Part shown: piece by piece, positions 39,801 through 54,800 of the stretch
How the letters are laid out: each line of letters starts with the position of its first letter
Numbering within the stretch: the first letter of the stretch is position 1
Assembly: GCA_037447655.1 (NCBI GenBank)
Contig: JBBHKE010000913.1
Location: 126,001 to 190,000, forward strand
DNA length: 64,000 nucleotides
Reading direction: 5' to 3'
DNA from: Zygnema cylindricum
Lineage: Eukaryota; Streptophyta; Zygnematophyceae; Zygnematales; Zygnemataceae
The notes under the pieces: model-generated
Databases searched by the model: none
What the model was told of the DNA's origin: nothing
The model's input: the letters and a program-made list of their open reading frames with translations, nothing else
Made by a program: the position numbers and the translations under genes

Positions 39801-42800
39801 AAATTTCAGCCCAAATGATCAAGTAAACTATAAGATATGATGTGTGGAAGTTTCCCAAAAATTGCCTTTAATTTATCATAATCCCAAAACTAGATTACTC
39901 AAAATTGGCTAAGTCTTAAGCTATATACTCACAGTGAGTATCTACTGGTCACAATAATTCAGGTGGTTGTACTACATTGCTATCCTGACTTACAAGAAAG
40001 TGTCTTACCTGTACATTAGTGTATCATAAGTAATTCCAAAACCCTGATTACAACCTGCCGCTAAATAAACAGTGTAACACTAAATTCTAATGCACTAAAC
40101 GCGAAACAAATCTTTTCCAAACATTTACAAATCGCGTCCGTATAGTTAATGTTGCCGATGCTTAGTAGCGATAATCACAAAGGTCCAGATAAATGTTGAT
40201 CTCGTGGTACGAACATCATGAGTGCGTACGGCGCACTTAGTCCTCGTGGTCCCCGTTTTAATCGCGTTCGTCAACGTGGTTTGTATCGACGACGTACTTT
40301 CGATCTCTTACAATTTTTTCCTGGATGTTCGGATTAGTCTTCATCCGTCCGATTCGCTGAACCCGCCCGTATGATTTGTGACACCCGTATGTAGGTGTCC
40401 GTCGCCACTCCGGATTACCTGCATCATCTTAAACTGTCGACGCGTGTACTTATAAAAGTACAGTACACTCTACTGTCTATTTGCTACTGTCACACTATCA
40501 AAGGTAAGTATTACATTTGATTTACACAAAATTATTCTAAAGCCTCAGTTTCCCCTAATAGACCTATTTACTGAACCTAAAGATTTCAAATCTCAGCTAT
40601 TTCATCATCTAGAATGGCTCGTCGTTCGTCAATAAGCTGATTTATCAACCTCTTTCAAGGCTTCTGGTTTGCATCGTATAACCTCTATATCGTTAATCGC
40701 TTCCTTGTGAAATGTAGCTCTCATACCATGTATCATCTGTTTGAAGTTTGTGGTTGACAATAGTACTAACTTGCTCTATGCAGTCTCTATTGCCGATGAA
40801 GGCTCGTTTCCATTTCAACAGTTGTTATTCTCTACTTGTACGCCTTTTCCATTAGTTGCCGAAGGTGCTATTCCTCCATTTCCTTATCTCGTCACCAACA
40901 GTAATTCACGAGTAAAAAACCACATCGTCAATAAGATTATTGGCGCCTAGATTTAAGAGCTTCGTTAAGGTGTCGCCGACGATTGTAGCGCGGGTGCGGC
41001 ATTGCTCTTGTTCAAGGCAAATTGTTGGGAATTGGCTCGTTGCTACTCTAGTTTTTGCATCACTCCACTTGTCTTCTCCTCAATTTTATTTTGCACTTCG
41101 CTTACGTCTCGGCTTACTAAACCCCTCACCCTTAGGCAAGCCATATGACATTTGTATTAAGTTAATTGATGACTAAAGCGTCTAAGTGCTCTGTTGCGCA
41201 CGCGGTGGGGAGCGTACAATAACAAATGTGCAATTGTTTGTGCCACACATACCCCTGCCACGTTTTCAATCTCGCTGCATACGTGACCCTCGTGTGAACC
41301 TTTTCATTTTAAATGGAGGAAAAACAACATTGAGTGACGTATTTTTCATAACCCTACGGTATGTCATGTTTTCACACGGGCGACATTACATATTCCTATT
41401 GTGTCTCCAAATGCACAGACTCTAAATAACTTGATTAGGCACAATCAAAATTTTACAACATTTGTTTCCGTGATTTTTAGACCTTGGACTTGTCTTTTAA
41501 CAACTTTTTTTGATTGAGTTTTGGTGTCCTTTACAGTTATAACACCTGGTTACCTTTCCTTAACTCTTGTGTCTGTTTCTATTGCCAATATACCATTGTC
41601 GCCTTTCACTGCTCTAAATCGTCAAAGCTCATCCGACAAAGCTCATACGATAATGCACGGCGATGAATGATGGTCATTGTTTTGGAGTCTTACCTCCATG
41701 CTACCCGCCGCTCATAAATGGTATTTATCGTTGAACCTTTAGTGTGGACATGTTTTATAGGACGACGACCCGTTTTCTTGGGAAGTCATTATATCGCTTA
41801 TTTTTAAGTGTTGTTATAGTTTCTTAAAATTTTTCATTTGTTTTTTCAGCTTTCGATTTATTAATCTAGGTGTTTATTATTTTCGGTTTTCCATCTCTTA
41901 CCTTTAATCGCAATCAAGGATTTTCCATGTTGGTGATGGTTTGTACTTTGTCGATGTGCTACCGTCACATTGTTTGTAGATTTTTTTTGTTGTTGTTAAA
42001 ATTGGCTAACGAAAATGGATTGGGCATCGGTTTACTAATAGTAGAAGGTGAAACCCTTAATAATAGAGCTTAACCCTTGTTTGGTAATGCAGATTGGTCG
42101 TGGAATTAATGGTAAAATTAAAGACTACAAAAAATCCTCTATAACACTATTTATTTGAGCACTAAATAAAAACCTTACCGAAAGCAAAAAGATTGAAGCG
42201 GAAACGCGTAATCGTAAAATCAAAATTATATATTTGAAAATGAAATTGTAATTTATATAGGGAGTTGAAAGAATAATAATTAGAGGGAAGGTTTTTTTTT
42301 TATAAGTGATCGAGCCACGTGAAAAAAAGGTGATACCACGCTTTTCTTTATAATAAAATATGTTATTTTGTTCTCTTTTGTGAAACAAATTTATTTGTGG
42401 TAGTGACTTAAGTTTTTGTGATTACGAATCGTGGTTGAGGCAAACTGGTCTTCTAGTTTAACGATTTTTGGTACAATCGACCACATTTTCCCAAAATTGT
42501 TACGCTTTTATCAAATAACACTCTTTGTAACATAAATGTTAAACAAACGAGAACGTTTTTTTTTTGTTAGTATAATCAGCATAAGCAAAAACTCTACTAC
42601 ATATAAATATTATAGTACTCATCCAGCAGTGATAACTAATTAACCACTTCAAACCGCGATAAATTAGCAAACAACAAACTTTTACTTTAACCAACTTCGA
42701 CTTTAAAATAGCCATGTCACGTGGTAAAAACACACCCATTTTTTTGTAATTTTTTTTTTAATAGTTATATAAAAAACTTTATTTAGTATTTATTTACTTA

Positions 42801-43380
42801 TCGACACATTTATTGAAGTCGCGTTGAATACATTTATTGATTCAAAGTAGTTTTGTATGTTGTAATTAGAATTTATACCGCCCATACGTCCATGGTTACT
42901 TGAACGTTTAATATAAGAGGTCTACAAAAAATAACACCTCTTGTTACGATTGTTTCATTTGTTGACCCCCCAAAAGATAAAGAGTCCCAATTAATAAGTT
43001 ATGAAAAAGACAAATGTACCCTTCAACTTTTTTGCCAAGCAAACAAAATGAGGGTCGTGCCCTTCCACATGATTCACATTGCATCAAACCATTTGTTTGT
43101 AAACATCTATATAAGTGGCTGTCAAAAAAAAAAAAATACGTTGTTAGCGGAAAAAGTAAAGCGTAGTGGCCTATACTCTAATCCTCACATATTTTCGAAG
43201 AGCCCCATTGGCTTTACTTTTTTTTTAACTTTTTTTTTCCTCTCTTTTGCAATTTTTTATTTACCTCATCCGAGAAAAATGTCTAATGTGTCATTTTTTC
43301 ATCACACTACTATAAATAAAATACAACGATAAACGTTGTTGATACTATGAATGAATATTTCGTCATCGATGCAAACACCA
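39801..43380. other. non-coding, AT-rich, with one possible promoter/LTR segment
   Basis: No recognised gene. 40140-40500 is more GC-rich and contains ACTTATAAAAGTACAGTACA (TATA-like), followed by GGTAAGTA, as in an LTR or promoter. 40660-40830 reads on the minus strand for about 40 codons (LLKWKRAFIGNRDCIEQV...), which I cannot assign. 42270-43340 is AT-rich with no structure noted. Confidence 0.4.
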
Positions 43381-43881
43381 TGTCGTGCATGAGAGAAAAG
43401 CAAAGAAATCATGCATCATAACCAGCAAAGTCATGCTTACAAACATATTATACAAACGAAAGCGAATATGGAGGGCAAAAACTATATACACCATGAGAAA
43501 CAATGAACATGAATATAACAAAAATGAGAAGGGAATAATACTCCCCTTGAGTGAGATGGACCCCATAGTCATGTTTCCTAGTCTCAAGGGAAATTCATTT
43601 CAGTTTTTTCTTTTCCCTTCTCGCTTACCTTTGGATAAAGATATCTTTATCTATGATTTCCTCAACCCCACTCATATGTCTTGGGAAATTCCGGCCTATA
43701 GAGCCATTCAATCCACAATTCTATCATTTTCCAGTCCAACACCGCATTGGACAGTTGCATTTCCGACTCGTAGCTGGCACCACTAGGTGAATCGCCTTCA
43801 GCAAGCCCCAATATTGTACGAGTTAGGCAAATCTCTCATTGCCGATGAACAAATGGGGTTTGCTCAAAATTTGGTACCAGT

Positions 43882-44268
43882 TTGACTCTTTTGGAACATG
43901 AAGTGCTTAGTGACACAGTTTTACATCAGATATACGCTTTTGCTTTCTCGATGAACAATCTAGGACCTCACTCCACATATAAAATGTTGATTGATCTTGA
44001 AGACGATTGGCCTCTCTTCAAGCCAAAACACCGCCCGTCAAAAACTGAATGGGAAATGGTGGACAAACGATGTGCTAAATTGGAAGAAGCCGAACTTATC
44101 TATCGGTTGGACTCTACTTTTGCCGCTCCCACCGTCATGCCCCAAAAGAAAGATTCGGAGGGGAACTTTACGGAGCGTAGGATGTGTGGAGACTACCGAG
44201 AGCTAAATGTTGTTCTTTGGTCTAAAATAGACCGCAGAAGCCACCCAAACTATCATGCAAAAAGCTAA
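43882..44268 (+). pseudogene. Ty3/Gypsy reverse-transcriptase fragment
   Basis: One frame reads KHRPSKTEWEMVDKRCAKLE, DSTFAAPTVMPQKKDSEGNF and RRMCGDYRELN. This is the start of a Gypsy RT, where a surface-loop segment leads into 'S-FAAPTV-V-KKDG--RMC-DYR-LN'. The downstream catalytic YIDD and RNase H parts are absent and the frame ends in unrelated sequence, so it is a 5'-RT fragment only. Confidence 0.82.
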
Positions 44269-47200
44269 GCAAAGCTAGGCCAATGAACAATCATATTAAA
44301 ATGTGCACCCTCCCAATGCGTACACAAACGCAACAAAATGCATACTCAAATGCATTAACAATTCGTACACAGACGGAACAAAATGCATACACAGATGCAT
44401 TAAACAACAACTCGGGTTTCATAAAATAATCAACATAAATAAACCCTATGACAACAACTAAGGTTCGATGGAATATTCTACATAAACAAACCTTAAGACA
44501 AATGCATTAACAATGCATAACAAACAAACATATAAATAAATAAAAACACATGAATCCATCACACATAAACAAATGTATAATCAAATAATCAATTTATCAC
44601 TCAAAGTGCATGACCTAATCGACAACCCTAAAATACTACATCTTTGGTCCCCACTTTACTAACCACCATTGATGATTACTTCCTAATGAAGCTCAAATCT
44701 ATATATACATTTGTGAGCTGTCAACAAATAGCTACGTGTCAAATTAAACAATGTAACTTCCACTAAATATTATTTAACTATAATAATCTACTACAACAAA
44801 TAGCCTAACCGTAAGTGTACACCTGAGAGTTGACCAATCATAAGCGTACACTTGTCTGCAAGTACGACACTGCATACACACAAATTAAATTACCGAAGCC
44901 CTAAATGATTACCTAAACATAAACTGTAATAATCAACACTAAAATATTAATGCTCATATGACAAGAAAATGTTAAATGAAATATTTACACCGACGCGTCC
45001 GCAAAATCCGGCCGCTTAGTGACAGTTTGCTTAGTCACCTGTAGACAAAACCACGTAGTGAACCGACATCGCATAAGTACGGTCCACTTGATAATACGTC
45101 ATCATAAAAATGTGATCCCTTGAAAATGTCGGCGGACGCCGTCCGCCCTCCACGTCTAGCTCGAACCACTTGCCGAAATAACCGTACCATCGAAATCCTG
45201 TCCGTATGAAAACTACGTACCTTTCCAAAAATTCCGCCGGTCAGATTCAAAGTAAATCCGTCCAAAACTGATTCTACGTACCAGCAGCGTCCTTTTCTAT
45301 AGATGCCGCTTATCGCATTATGTTCTGTACGGCCGACGTACACTTTAAACATTTCGTACATTTCACATCGGATCGCTTCGCGTTCCGCCGTCCATTTCCC
45401 AAAGCATTCCGCGCCACTACATTAGTCCATTAATTTTACTCGTACAGTTAATCCCCAATCTGCAAATTCGTTCGAACCTCCACATTACTTTCGGTAATTA
45501 AGTACGCATGCAAGTACGCGCACGCATGTACGAAACTGAATCTTCCAAAAACAACAATATATACATCTTGCAGTTCGCTACCTCAAGTAGTGGCAACTAC
45601 GTGCCATAGATGAATCTATTTCAAAAAAGAGATTATATCCACACGATACTTTGATTCTCTTCATGGATGTTTTAACTCATGTCATATTGATTGTTGCCAT
45701 TGAGAAGAACGAGATGTTAGGCTTACAAATAACATATAATTCAATTTTTTGAGAGAACTCAAATAACTATGCCCCTCGCTATCTCGCGATGTAGCATGTG
45801 ATATGCATTGTATGTGGATGAAATCATGGTAGCCATAGGGTGTACAATCTGCCACTTGACATATGGGTCGACATGCATTTATCAATGGATCATTCGATTT
45901 AAAGGCTCCACCTAAATTTTTTGATTCCACCTTTGTTAACAGTTTTAGCTAACCATTCAGTTCGTGAGTGTTACACTAGGGTTCCATAAATGTTTACATC
46001 ACCTCAGAAAGGTAGCCTTTCATGCTGTCATAGTCGGTTGTGTTGTATGCATGTTAACATCATTTTATACGTGTATTACAACTATCGTGTAGCATCATGT
46101 CACACACACTCATATAGTGATCATCGCAGATATATAGGCATCCGCAATACTTTTCATAATTGCCCATTTGCCAAAATTTGCGCATACGTTGATTTTTTAG
46201 TCTTTTACATATCGCACTATATTTCTCATTCGACGCACGCGCGAATTGACTCGTCAACTATTTTTACCTTTGATGCTTCTCATGATCACTTGCAAAGAAT
46301 TCAACAAAATCTAGTGATTCGTCAAACATTGGAGACTTATCATGAAGTCGTGAAACCTTGTAGTTTCAAGTACTTGCATGTTGTGTAGGAAAGGGCTTTA
46401 GCCAATGTCGTGCATTTTTTAACACAAAGGCGTATAACCATGGCTGCCTATTGACTACGGTGTAGGCTATATATAGTAGCAGCGTAGATATCTTAATTTT
46501 GATTGGCTAAGATTCACATCACAATGACCTTAGAACTTGGTCTTTTAGGTTCTCAAAAGTGATATTTTCTTTGGTGCACGAGAATTCTTGCATAAAGACT
46601 TTTAATTTTCACTTTTGTTTTGTTCTTGTAAAATTGTCATTTTTGAATTGTTTTTATGCGGCCATAGCTTGTCTAGCTTTCGCGTTAAACTTTATTCATC
46701 TCAGAATCTCATAGTTGAATTTAACTTAGCGTTTAGGCGCGATATACACAATTTCCTGTCAACCTTTTAGTTTGGATTTGTGGATTTTTGTCGCTTGTCA
46801 TGTCCCCTCAAGGTTTCTTAGATCTTTGTCATGTGGCCTTGTTTGTTGTGTTATGCCCTCGTGAGTGTTACTCAGACTTTCTGATTCGTTGGTCGTTTTT
46901 GGAGTTGTTGACCCCAAACGATTATCTCGGATTGGCTGATTTATGGACAACTAACTTTTTTCATTTTGGTCATTGTAATCAATCATACAATGTAGAGGTC
47001 AAATCTCTATTCTCTCCAGTTTCTTTTTCTCTATTCGTGGTTAGTGTTGAGAATCCGATTTTGACATATTTTGCAGTCTGTTTGGTTTACCAACCTATCG
47101 GTTGGTCCGTCTTGTAATCTGTGCGACACGACAATGTCACGTCAATTCGATTGCATTCTGTTGAGTTGCACAGTGCGGGTAAATTATCGAAACTTAACCT

Positions 47201-48330
47201 TTTCTATTTCAGTTCGGTTTTTGACATGTCTTTTCGTGATTGATTTGCCCCTCTAGATATAATTAATATAATGTTCATTTGCGGCTGTTTTGTTGATTAC
47301 TCTGGATTTGTTTGGTTATATTCATACACTTATTTTCTCAAAACACTTGCAAGAGATAATAATAGTCTGAGTGGCTTAGTTAGCCAATCGTTCGCTTGGC
47401 AATTGACATCTCCTTTATCTCCTTAGTAACGTCATCTTTTTCCTCATGAGTTGATTAGAAGTGTCATTATAAGCCCAGTTTTTTTATCTAGTGTTGATCA
47501 ATATAAAGGAAAAATGAATGAAATAAAAATGTAATGTTTTTTTTGTGTAGTTGTACCCCAAATTAGCTATATTTTAACACAACGTTTTCAAGATTTCGTT
47601 TTATGTTCTGTCTTCGAGTTAGTTTATCACGAAATTGAATTTCTTTCTTTGATTATGATATTCTCTAGCCTTGGCTTTTTTGTCAACATGAAGACCATGA
47701 AGATGATCTCACATCTTGGAACATCATGCGTAATATAAGCTAATTTTTAAGTCAAACCTGATTTTCCATTGTATTTGAAATGTTTGCAAGCGGCCCAAGA
47801 ACCAATCTATTACATTAGCAAACCATATTTACTGTAATAAAAATAAAGACAAATAATTAAAGGAAAACATCTAAATTAATTGAAAAGAAATAGTTGGAAG
47901 GTCAAAGTAATCCACAACAAAATCACCAAGGCACAATGATATTATGGCCTTTGACTGGGATTAAACACCACCTACCTAAGTAGGCGCAATACATGCCAAC
48001 ATATTGTCACTGAAAATCACACTTCTGATCGCACGAACCTATTTTTTCCCCATAAAACTCCAAAACATCACGACAAAAACAACCCATACAAAATAACACA
48101 ATAAAGTACGCATGAAATAACCTCAACAGCTAACACCAAAGCTTAACACTCAAGCCCATTTGTCGAATATATCCCCAAGTACTACGCTGAATGTTCACTT
48201 GAAAGGAATGCTACATTCTAAATGCAAATCACAAACGACTTAATACGTCCTAGTCAAACTTTGACTTTCTCAAACATATGTGTCACACATAGAATCTATC
48301 CGGTCAATCATAATATTTGACGGCATAAAG
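44269..48330. other. non-coding stretch between the Gypsy fragment and the LRR gene
   Basis: 44270-44990 is A-rich with ACAAACG and AATGCATA words. 45000-45440 is GC-richer, with GGACG and GTACG words like the mobile elements, and open on the minus strand for about 108 codons without a known domain. ACCATGGCTGCCTATTG at 46439 matches the LTR fragment near 34998. No exon of the LRR gene was recognised here, although its 3' end must lie at or below 48.4 kb. Confidence 0.4.
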
Positions 48331-48375
48331 AATTATGCCTTGTAGGCCATGAATAATTTTGCCTTCACACCCCTA

Positions 48376-48857
48376 CAGAGGGAAGATGGGGAGGTTGAGC
48401 TGGTAAAGGTGGAGGAGGAGAGGGAGAAGGAGGTGGAGGACGAGAAGGTAGGGATGGTGGTGGAGGAGAGGAACAAGGAGACGAGGCGTGGACGCGGCTG
48501 AAGGGAGGTAATTATAGGGCGAGGAAGGAGGGGGTAAATGAACAGGTTGGGATGGTAGAGAAGGAGAGGTAGGAGGGAGGGGACTACTAGGTATAGATGG
48601 TAGAGGAGGAACGAGAGGAGAGTGAGGAGGCAAGGGGCGAGTTGGGGATTTTGGAGGAGGAGAGGGAGGACGAGCGGGACGAGGTGGGGATGGTGGAGGA
48701 GGAGAGGGAAGAGATGGTGGACAAGGAGGTGAGAATGGTGGAGGAGGAGAGGGAAGAGAGGAAGGAAGGGGAGGGTAAGGAGGTTGGAATGGTGGAGGAA
48801 AGGCAAGAGGGGGGCCGCAAGGGGGGGGGGGGGGAGGAGGCGGTGGTGATGGCGACA
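48376..48857 (-). CDS. proline-rich exon of the LRR gene, 3' boundary uncertain
   Basis: Acceptor CTTTGTAG at 48858-48865. The first two bases complete the codon left by the EGF-like exon, and the frame then reads [18 protein letters not shown], followed by about 100 residues of PPPP, SPPPP and PP-S-L repeats. Extensin-like proline runs are common in plant wall-associated and PERK-type proteins. Below about 48540 the frame becomes His/Leu-rich, which suggests the exon ends before the stop at 48373. As it is built of GGA/TCC-type repeats, it could also be fortuitous; the phase match favours an exon. Confidence 0.5.
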
Positions 48858-51800
48858 CTACAAAGCATGACAAGTAGAAGCCTTAGTGTCATTACAAATT
48901 CGAATACATAGAACGTCTCAAGATATATTACGGTGATACAGGACAATTTGTTGTTTTACAATTTATTGCATACATCTCATAAAGTATAAGGAAGCATAAG
49001 AGGTTTGAGGCTGAGAGGGAGGTACAAAACGGAAAACGGCTAGGTAGAGGAGGTGAGGGTAAGGAGTTGAAGGGGAGGGAAAGAAGATGTACCGATAGTA
49101 GGTGTGAAGTTGATAATATTATTTGTTTTGAAATTTACAAGTCCATGTTTAATTTATGGGAAGTCATTCCCATTTGTTAGTGAGTAATTTTTGACTTTTA
49201 ATCCATATGTTTTGAAATTTCGCCAAATTTATCAAGGGCCATAGCCAACCTAACGGCTAATAATTGGGACAAGAATAAAAAATACACACCAAGACTTTCC
49301 ATTAGCAAAATCGGACATTTGTTTCCTTCGAAGATAGAGCATAATTTTTTTCTAAATCTTGAAGTTTTTCAATCACAAAGTGATGGAAGTGAAAATTATT
49401 TCCAAGTAATATGTGCACTCCCATATTCTGACATGTTGCCATTTGCTTTACGCATTTAAAAAATACAGCAAACTTCCCACGCATGTTGGAGGGTTATATT
49501 GAACGTGTCATAAATATAAAAATGTAAATGGTTGTCTTTAAAAATATTTTTTGCAGTTTAGGCAAATAAAGATGTCTCATTAAATAGAATAGAAATAACA
49601 GCTTACCAGAATATTTTTCGTTTTTTACAATTAAATGCTTCATTGACCAAAAAATATCGGCATAAAAAAAAAATCATTATTAACATAAAATTAGTACATA
49701 GCAAGCACGAAAGTTGGATAAGAAACTAAACAATTTGTCGTTATTGCCTTGGTTAAGACCTTTGTTTTTGGTGTAACATGTCAAAGGAGGACATACATTC
49801 GCAAAGGAACTTGCTCCCTTGATTGTCGTATCCTTCATTGCATGCGCATGTAGGTGATACTCCACTCGTGTCATTGGAGCAGATACCGCCTCCCCCGCAA
49901 GGTCCTCCTACTTGGGTCGCATTGCAAAACGCGTCACAATCGCTTTTACTTCGTTGATATGTGGAATTGCAAATGGATGGGAGGTTTGAGCCAAACAGGC
50001 AATTGGCACTCAACTCTTCACAGTTTGGGCGCTCATTGCCTTCGATAATTGGCCCGGTGAGGTAATTGCTTGAAACATCACTTCACATATGGTCCACCCT
50101 CGTGAAACAAAAATAAGTTAGTATTCCATAAAACACTTCTTAAAAATGGAAAAGTTTATAAAGGCATGAACTTTGATACATAAACAACAAATTATTGAAA
50201 GGTGGTGTACAAAAAACTGCTCATATCATAGAGAAGAACATGAAATCTAGGCTTTGCTTTTGAAGTACGTGTCTTCTAACCAAGAAGTATAACTCAAGAT
50301 GTGCTTGATAAACATACATATCCACTACAGATGAAATACACATACTCTAGTGAGACTAATTAATGCATAAGATCATTGTAGTGGATCTATATATAGTATG
50401 TAGCTGAAATTATTGACATTATGTGGACATTCTTGATATATGTCGCTTATATAAATATCCTAACTCTTGTGATGTACCTCTAGAAATGTTAAGACCTAAA
50501 TAGTAAAATTAATATCGTTTCTATCTAAGTTTTATGTTGTATTTAATTTTATTGCTTATTTAGTTATTCGTTCTGTATGATATGCTCACATTTTTTAGAC
50601 ATTTTTTTATTCGTACATTTTATAAATGTCTATATATATTTTATTTTCTGGGTATTGATTATTATTACACTGTCATTTATTATTACTTATTATTAATTTA
50701 TATTAACATTTAATTTAATGTTATTTATAATGTTTTTGTCAGCTATTTTTTTTTTTTTTCGGTTTTTTACAGATTCCTCCGCTTTTTTCTACTCTCTATA
50801 TTTGTTTTAAATTTTTCATTTGATGTTTAAAAAAAAATATCGATTATTCAAATTATCTACCATTATTGCAAAATTATAACTATCATTACTATTATTATTA
50901 CCATTATTGTTATTTGTAATATTGTTAGATCATTAGCAGTATTGTTTTAGTGTTATTATTATAATTATAGCTATTATTATTAATAAAAGTATTATTGTTA
51001 CTATTATTGTTATGACTGTGATTTTTATATTATTACATTTTATAATTTTTATTTTTTATTTTTTTTCTACTTATTGATTACTTTAATTTTTGTTTGCTAA
51101 CAGTTACTATCATTACATCATAATCTTGGTTAGTAAAATATTTGATTTATGATTTTTCTACTGTCCACATCCACCTTTTACTGTGCAAAGTTATTCTAGG
51201 CTTGAATTCTTCATTGCTGAGAATCTCACATTAAAGCTCCCTAAGCCACCTGCCTGAATAGGCACTTTCGCCTACATCTCTTGTCCTCTATATCAGAGAC
51301 AGACCTTAAAACTTGGAACAGACCAAGCTCCGATGCACAATAATCAACTTGCAAATTCTTAGTCCAGATAGAAAAATACACCGAAAAAAACAAAGTTTAT
51401 AATATGGTTTCCTGACTTAATTAACAAACAAAATACAATAGTTGTGCTTATTTGACCAAGTGGAAAACTGTACTTTCATCCTAACAGACTCTACTATTGA
51501 CAAGCCACCAGTCACCGATTCTAATTTACATTACTTCCTAGACACAAAACGCAGTATTTATTACATGGAAACATTGATTATCCTTTACGGTCGGTGAAAT
51601 TATTCTTGAGATTGTAACTGACACATAATCTCATTACCCGACAATGTTGTCACATAACTGTGGTACCGTTCACAAATCATTGCAACTATTTCTTTAGAAG
51701 GTCTAACATCACAAGGAAAATACAACTTGTACAGCTATTAGAACCTTAAATATTGTTGACAAAAAAAAAATATGCTTTTGTTCCCTTCTCATTACAAATT

Positions 51801-54800
51801 AAGATGTTTTTTTTAAGGATCTATATTGTTTTACTAAAAAAAAAGATTTAGGTGAAAAGCTGATCTTCGCCGAGTTTTTTGATTTTCTTGCCGATGACTT
51901 TCATTTTTTGATTTTGTCTCCTTTCGCCCCTGCGGTTTTGATTTTTATCTGATTTTCTGACCATTATTTTTTTTGACATTTCTCACTTAATTTCTATCGG
52001 TCTCTGTCACTCGGTATCTTTTTCCCTCTCTATCTCTCACATACTCTCTCCCTATCTCTCGCTTTTTGTCATTATCATTATGATTAATATGATTTTTGTT
52101 GGTAATACCGTTATAAGTACTATGACTAATTTTATTGTAACTAAAACTATAATTATTTTTATAATCATTGTCATTTTTTTTTATTCATTATTTGCTATTG
52201 CTATTATTACTGATAACACTTATTGTAATTTGATATAATCATCTCAATAGAATTTTGTTTCTAACAAAATATTTGGATCATGACTCTACTACTGTCCCAC
52301 ATCCACCTTTGCAGTGCAAATTATCAGTTTGGGGTTTTTTTTTTCAAAAGCAAATATTTGAAATTGTTGAAGTTTTACTTGAAGGACTTGATCGAGTTCT
52401 ATATGCTTTCAACCGGAAAGCATAAAACAATAATTATTTAAATAAAGATCCAAAATGCAAAAAAAGGAATTGCCAAAAGAAAAAAAACTAAAAAAGTTCT
52501 TTTAGGAATTCAACACTAAAAAATATCCTTACCCCATAACACAAAATTTTCCATATTATTCAAAAAAATAAAAAAATAAGAAAACTTTTAAAACAAAACC
52601 TAATATATATCCTCTACCTACAAATCTGTCCCTTCACCCCCGTACCCCCAAAATTAATCTCTCAACAGATCATTTACAGATATATCTATACCCTATCAAA
52701 GTGAACCTCTTCCCTAATCTCTTTTCCTTCCATGTGTTATTCCCTTTCAAATGACCCAAAGATAAAATAGGAAAACAAATTGCAACAGAATGGTTACCCC
52801 AGTCCAAAATGTGATATTGTTTTTTACAAAAACAATTTAGAGTATATTTCGATGCACAAGATAGCTATAATGTCTCATGTCTTACATCCATACGAGGGAT
52901 ATCATTTGACTGATGGACGATGGAATGCTTCCACTCAACTGGTTGCCATTTAGATATCTGTGACACCAAACGTTCACACCCCACCAACACCCACACACTC
53001 TCCCCCCCGAGTGCCTTTTAATCAATATGCGATATAAACTTATACACTTAAAAGACATTAAGAGTAGGTTCTTAAAAAATACATACGAATGGTTTTTATC
53101 CGCCATCACTCTTAAAAAAAAGCTTACGTTTATAACGTGGAATAGGATTTCTGTTTTCACTGGTAGATTTGAACTAAGATTTCATTTGTTTGCACATACG
53201 CCTCTCTCTCTGCATACCACTCCTACCCCTCTATCTGGTAATTCATAGTTTCTATAACTTACATTTCGATGTTTATAGTAACATTTGCTAATAAAGAAAA
53301 TCTCCAATATTTTAAAATATAATTAAATGTATTGAGTTTGAATATAAAAGGCCATGAGATGTAAAAAGGTATTAAAGTTAGCGTTTAACCCAGACAACAA
53401 TATAGTAAGATAAAGAGCGATGCTAGTAGCTAAGGAGGGTAGAAACTATGAGGAAACCTTTTCACATATAGTAATATTTCACGCACTGAGACTTTTTCTA
53501 AGCATAATCGCAAGGGAAGACATGGAGATACATGAGAAGGGTGTAAAACAAATCCCAATAATCAAAGGTGGTTCAAGTAAAAGGGAAGGAACATCTAATA
53601 TGCAAGCTAAGAAATCACTCTCTGGATTGGAGCAAGAACCCAAGCATGGAATTTGAAGTTAGATTTGTTCATTAAATCATTGGGCTATACTAACAAAGCT
53701 CAGATCATTGTGTATTTTTTTATTTTGTGAAAGGGGAAATGTCATCTACGTTGTTGTAGACGTTTATTTGCTTATTGCCAGTAAGACTAAACTCAAAATT
53801 CAGGAACAAAAGTTGCTCGTAACGAGTTTGAATTGAAAACATAATACATGTGAAGTATGCAATAAGAAACAAAATCAGAGAAAAAAATAATCAAACCCAC
53901 ACAAAAAGAACAAAGAAGAACCATGTTCGCAAAATTTGGGTTTTTTCAGGAAAACACTACATTGCAGGTGATAGGGAAGAAACAAAACCGAGAAGAATTT
54001 TTTTTTGTGCTACTGAAATGAGGAACTAGGGTGGAGAATCAGTTCAAGATGAAAATACTTCACACTTAAGTGGTAGCAAGTCTTTAATAGTTTATAAATG
54101 GTACTAGACTAGATACAGGTGTAACCATTTTTGTTCTCAATAGAGTTTGCAAAATCCAAGAAAATAATTGGGAAGTGACTAAAAGACTAAAGCGGTATTT
54201 GAAAGGAACTCGTGAGTTCTAGCTACACTTGGGAGGATTGGAGGTGAATATCACTTTGTAGGGTGACGCCATTTACGGGGTCAATATGACTCCAAAGTTT
54301 CCCTCCGGATATATTCTAAAATTTTCGAAAGGAGGATGTTGTTGGAGCAACAAGCTTAAAAAACCACAGCTCAGTCTACGATAGAATTAAAATGTATGGC
54401 AATGAGTTCATCGGTCAAAGAAGTCATCCAAGTCTAAGCATTTTTACAACAGTTTGGGACGAATGAAAATTGTTTCACAAATCCTCATTTATGACAACTT
54501 AGCAGTTTTAGTATTAGATGCAAACTCCAGATACAGAAATTTAAGAGTAAGCACATAGAGATAAGAAATGCTTTGTCCTTCAAAACATCTAAAATAGGTA
54601 CTTGAAAGTGGTTCCCTTACCATGCTCTTATATGGTTGCAAATATGATGACAAAGCCATTACCACAACATGAGTTAAGTTTTTCTACATGAGAGAGCCGA
54701 CTAATGAAAGGCTGAAAGTTAGGACTTAAAAAAAAGAAAGAATATTGAAAATACTTCGTATCTATCAGAAATAAAGTTAGTTGTGAATCTGGGAGTAAAT

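Noticed and set aside
45035-45361. Minus-strand frame containing GIFGKV, resembling a kinase glycine loop of the LRR gene
   Set aside because: No other kinase motif (no HRD, DFG or Lys box) in any frame nearby; the match is six residues and the DNA looks repeat-like.
44269-48300. Search for kinase exons of the LRR gene
   Set aside because: I read the minus strand for HRD, DFG, GxGxxG and membrane segments and found none that could be supported; the gene may lack a kinase or continue further left.
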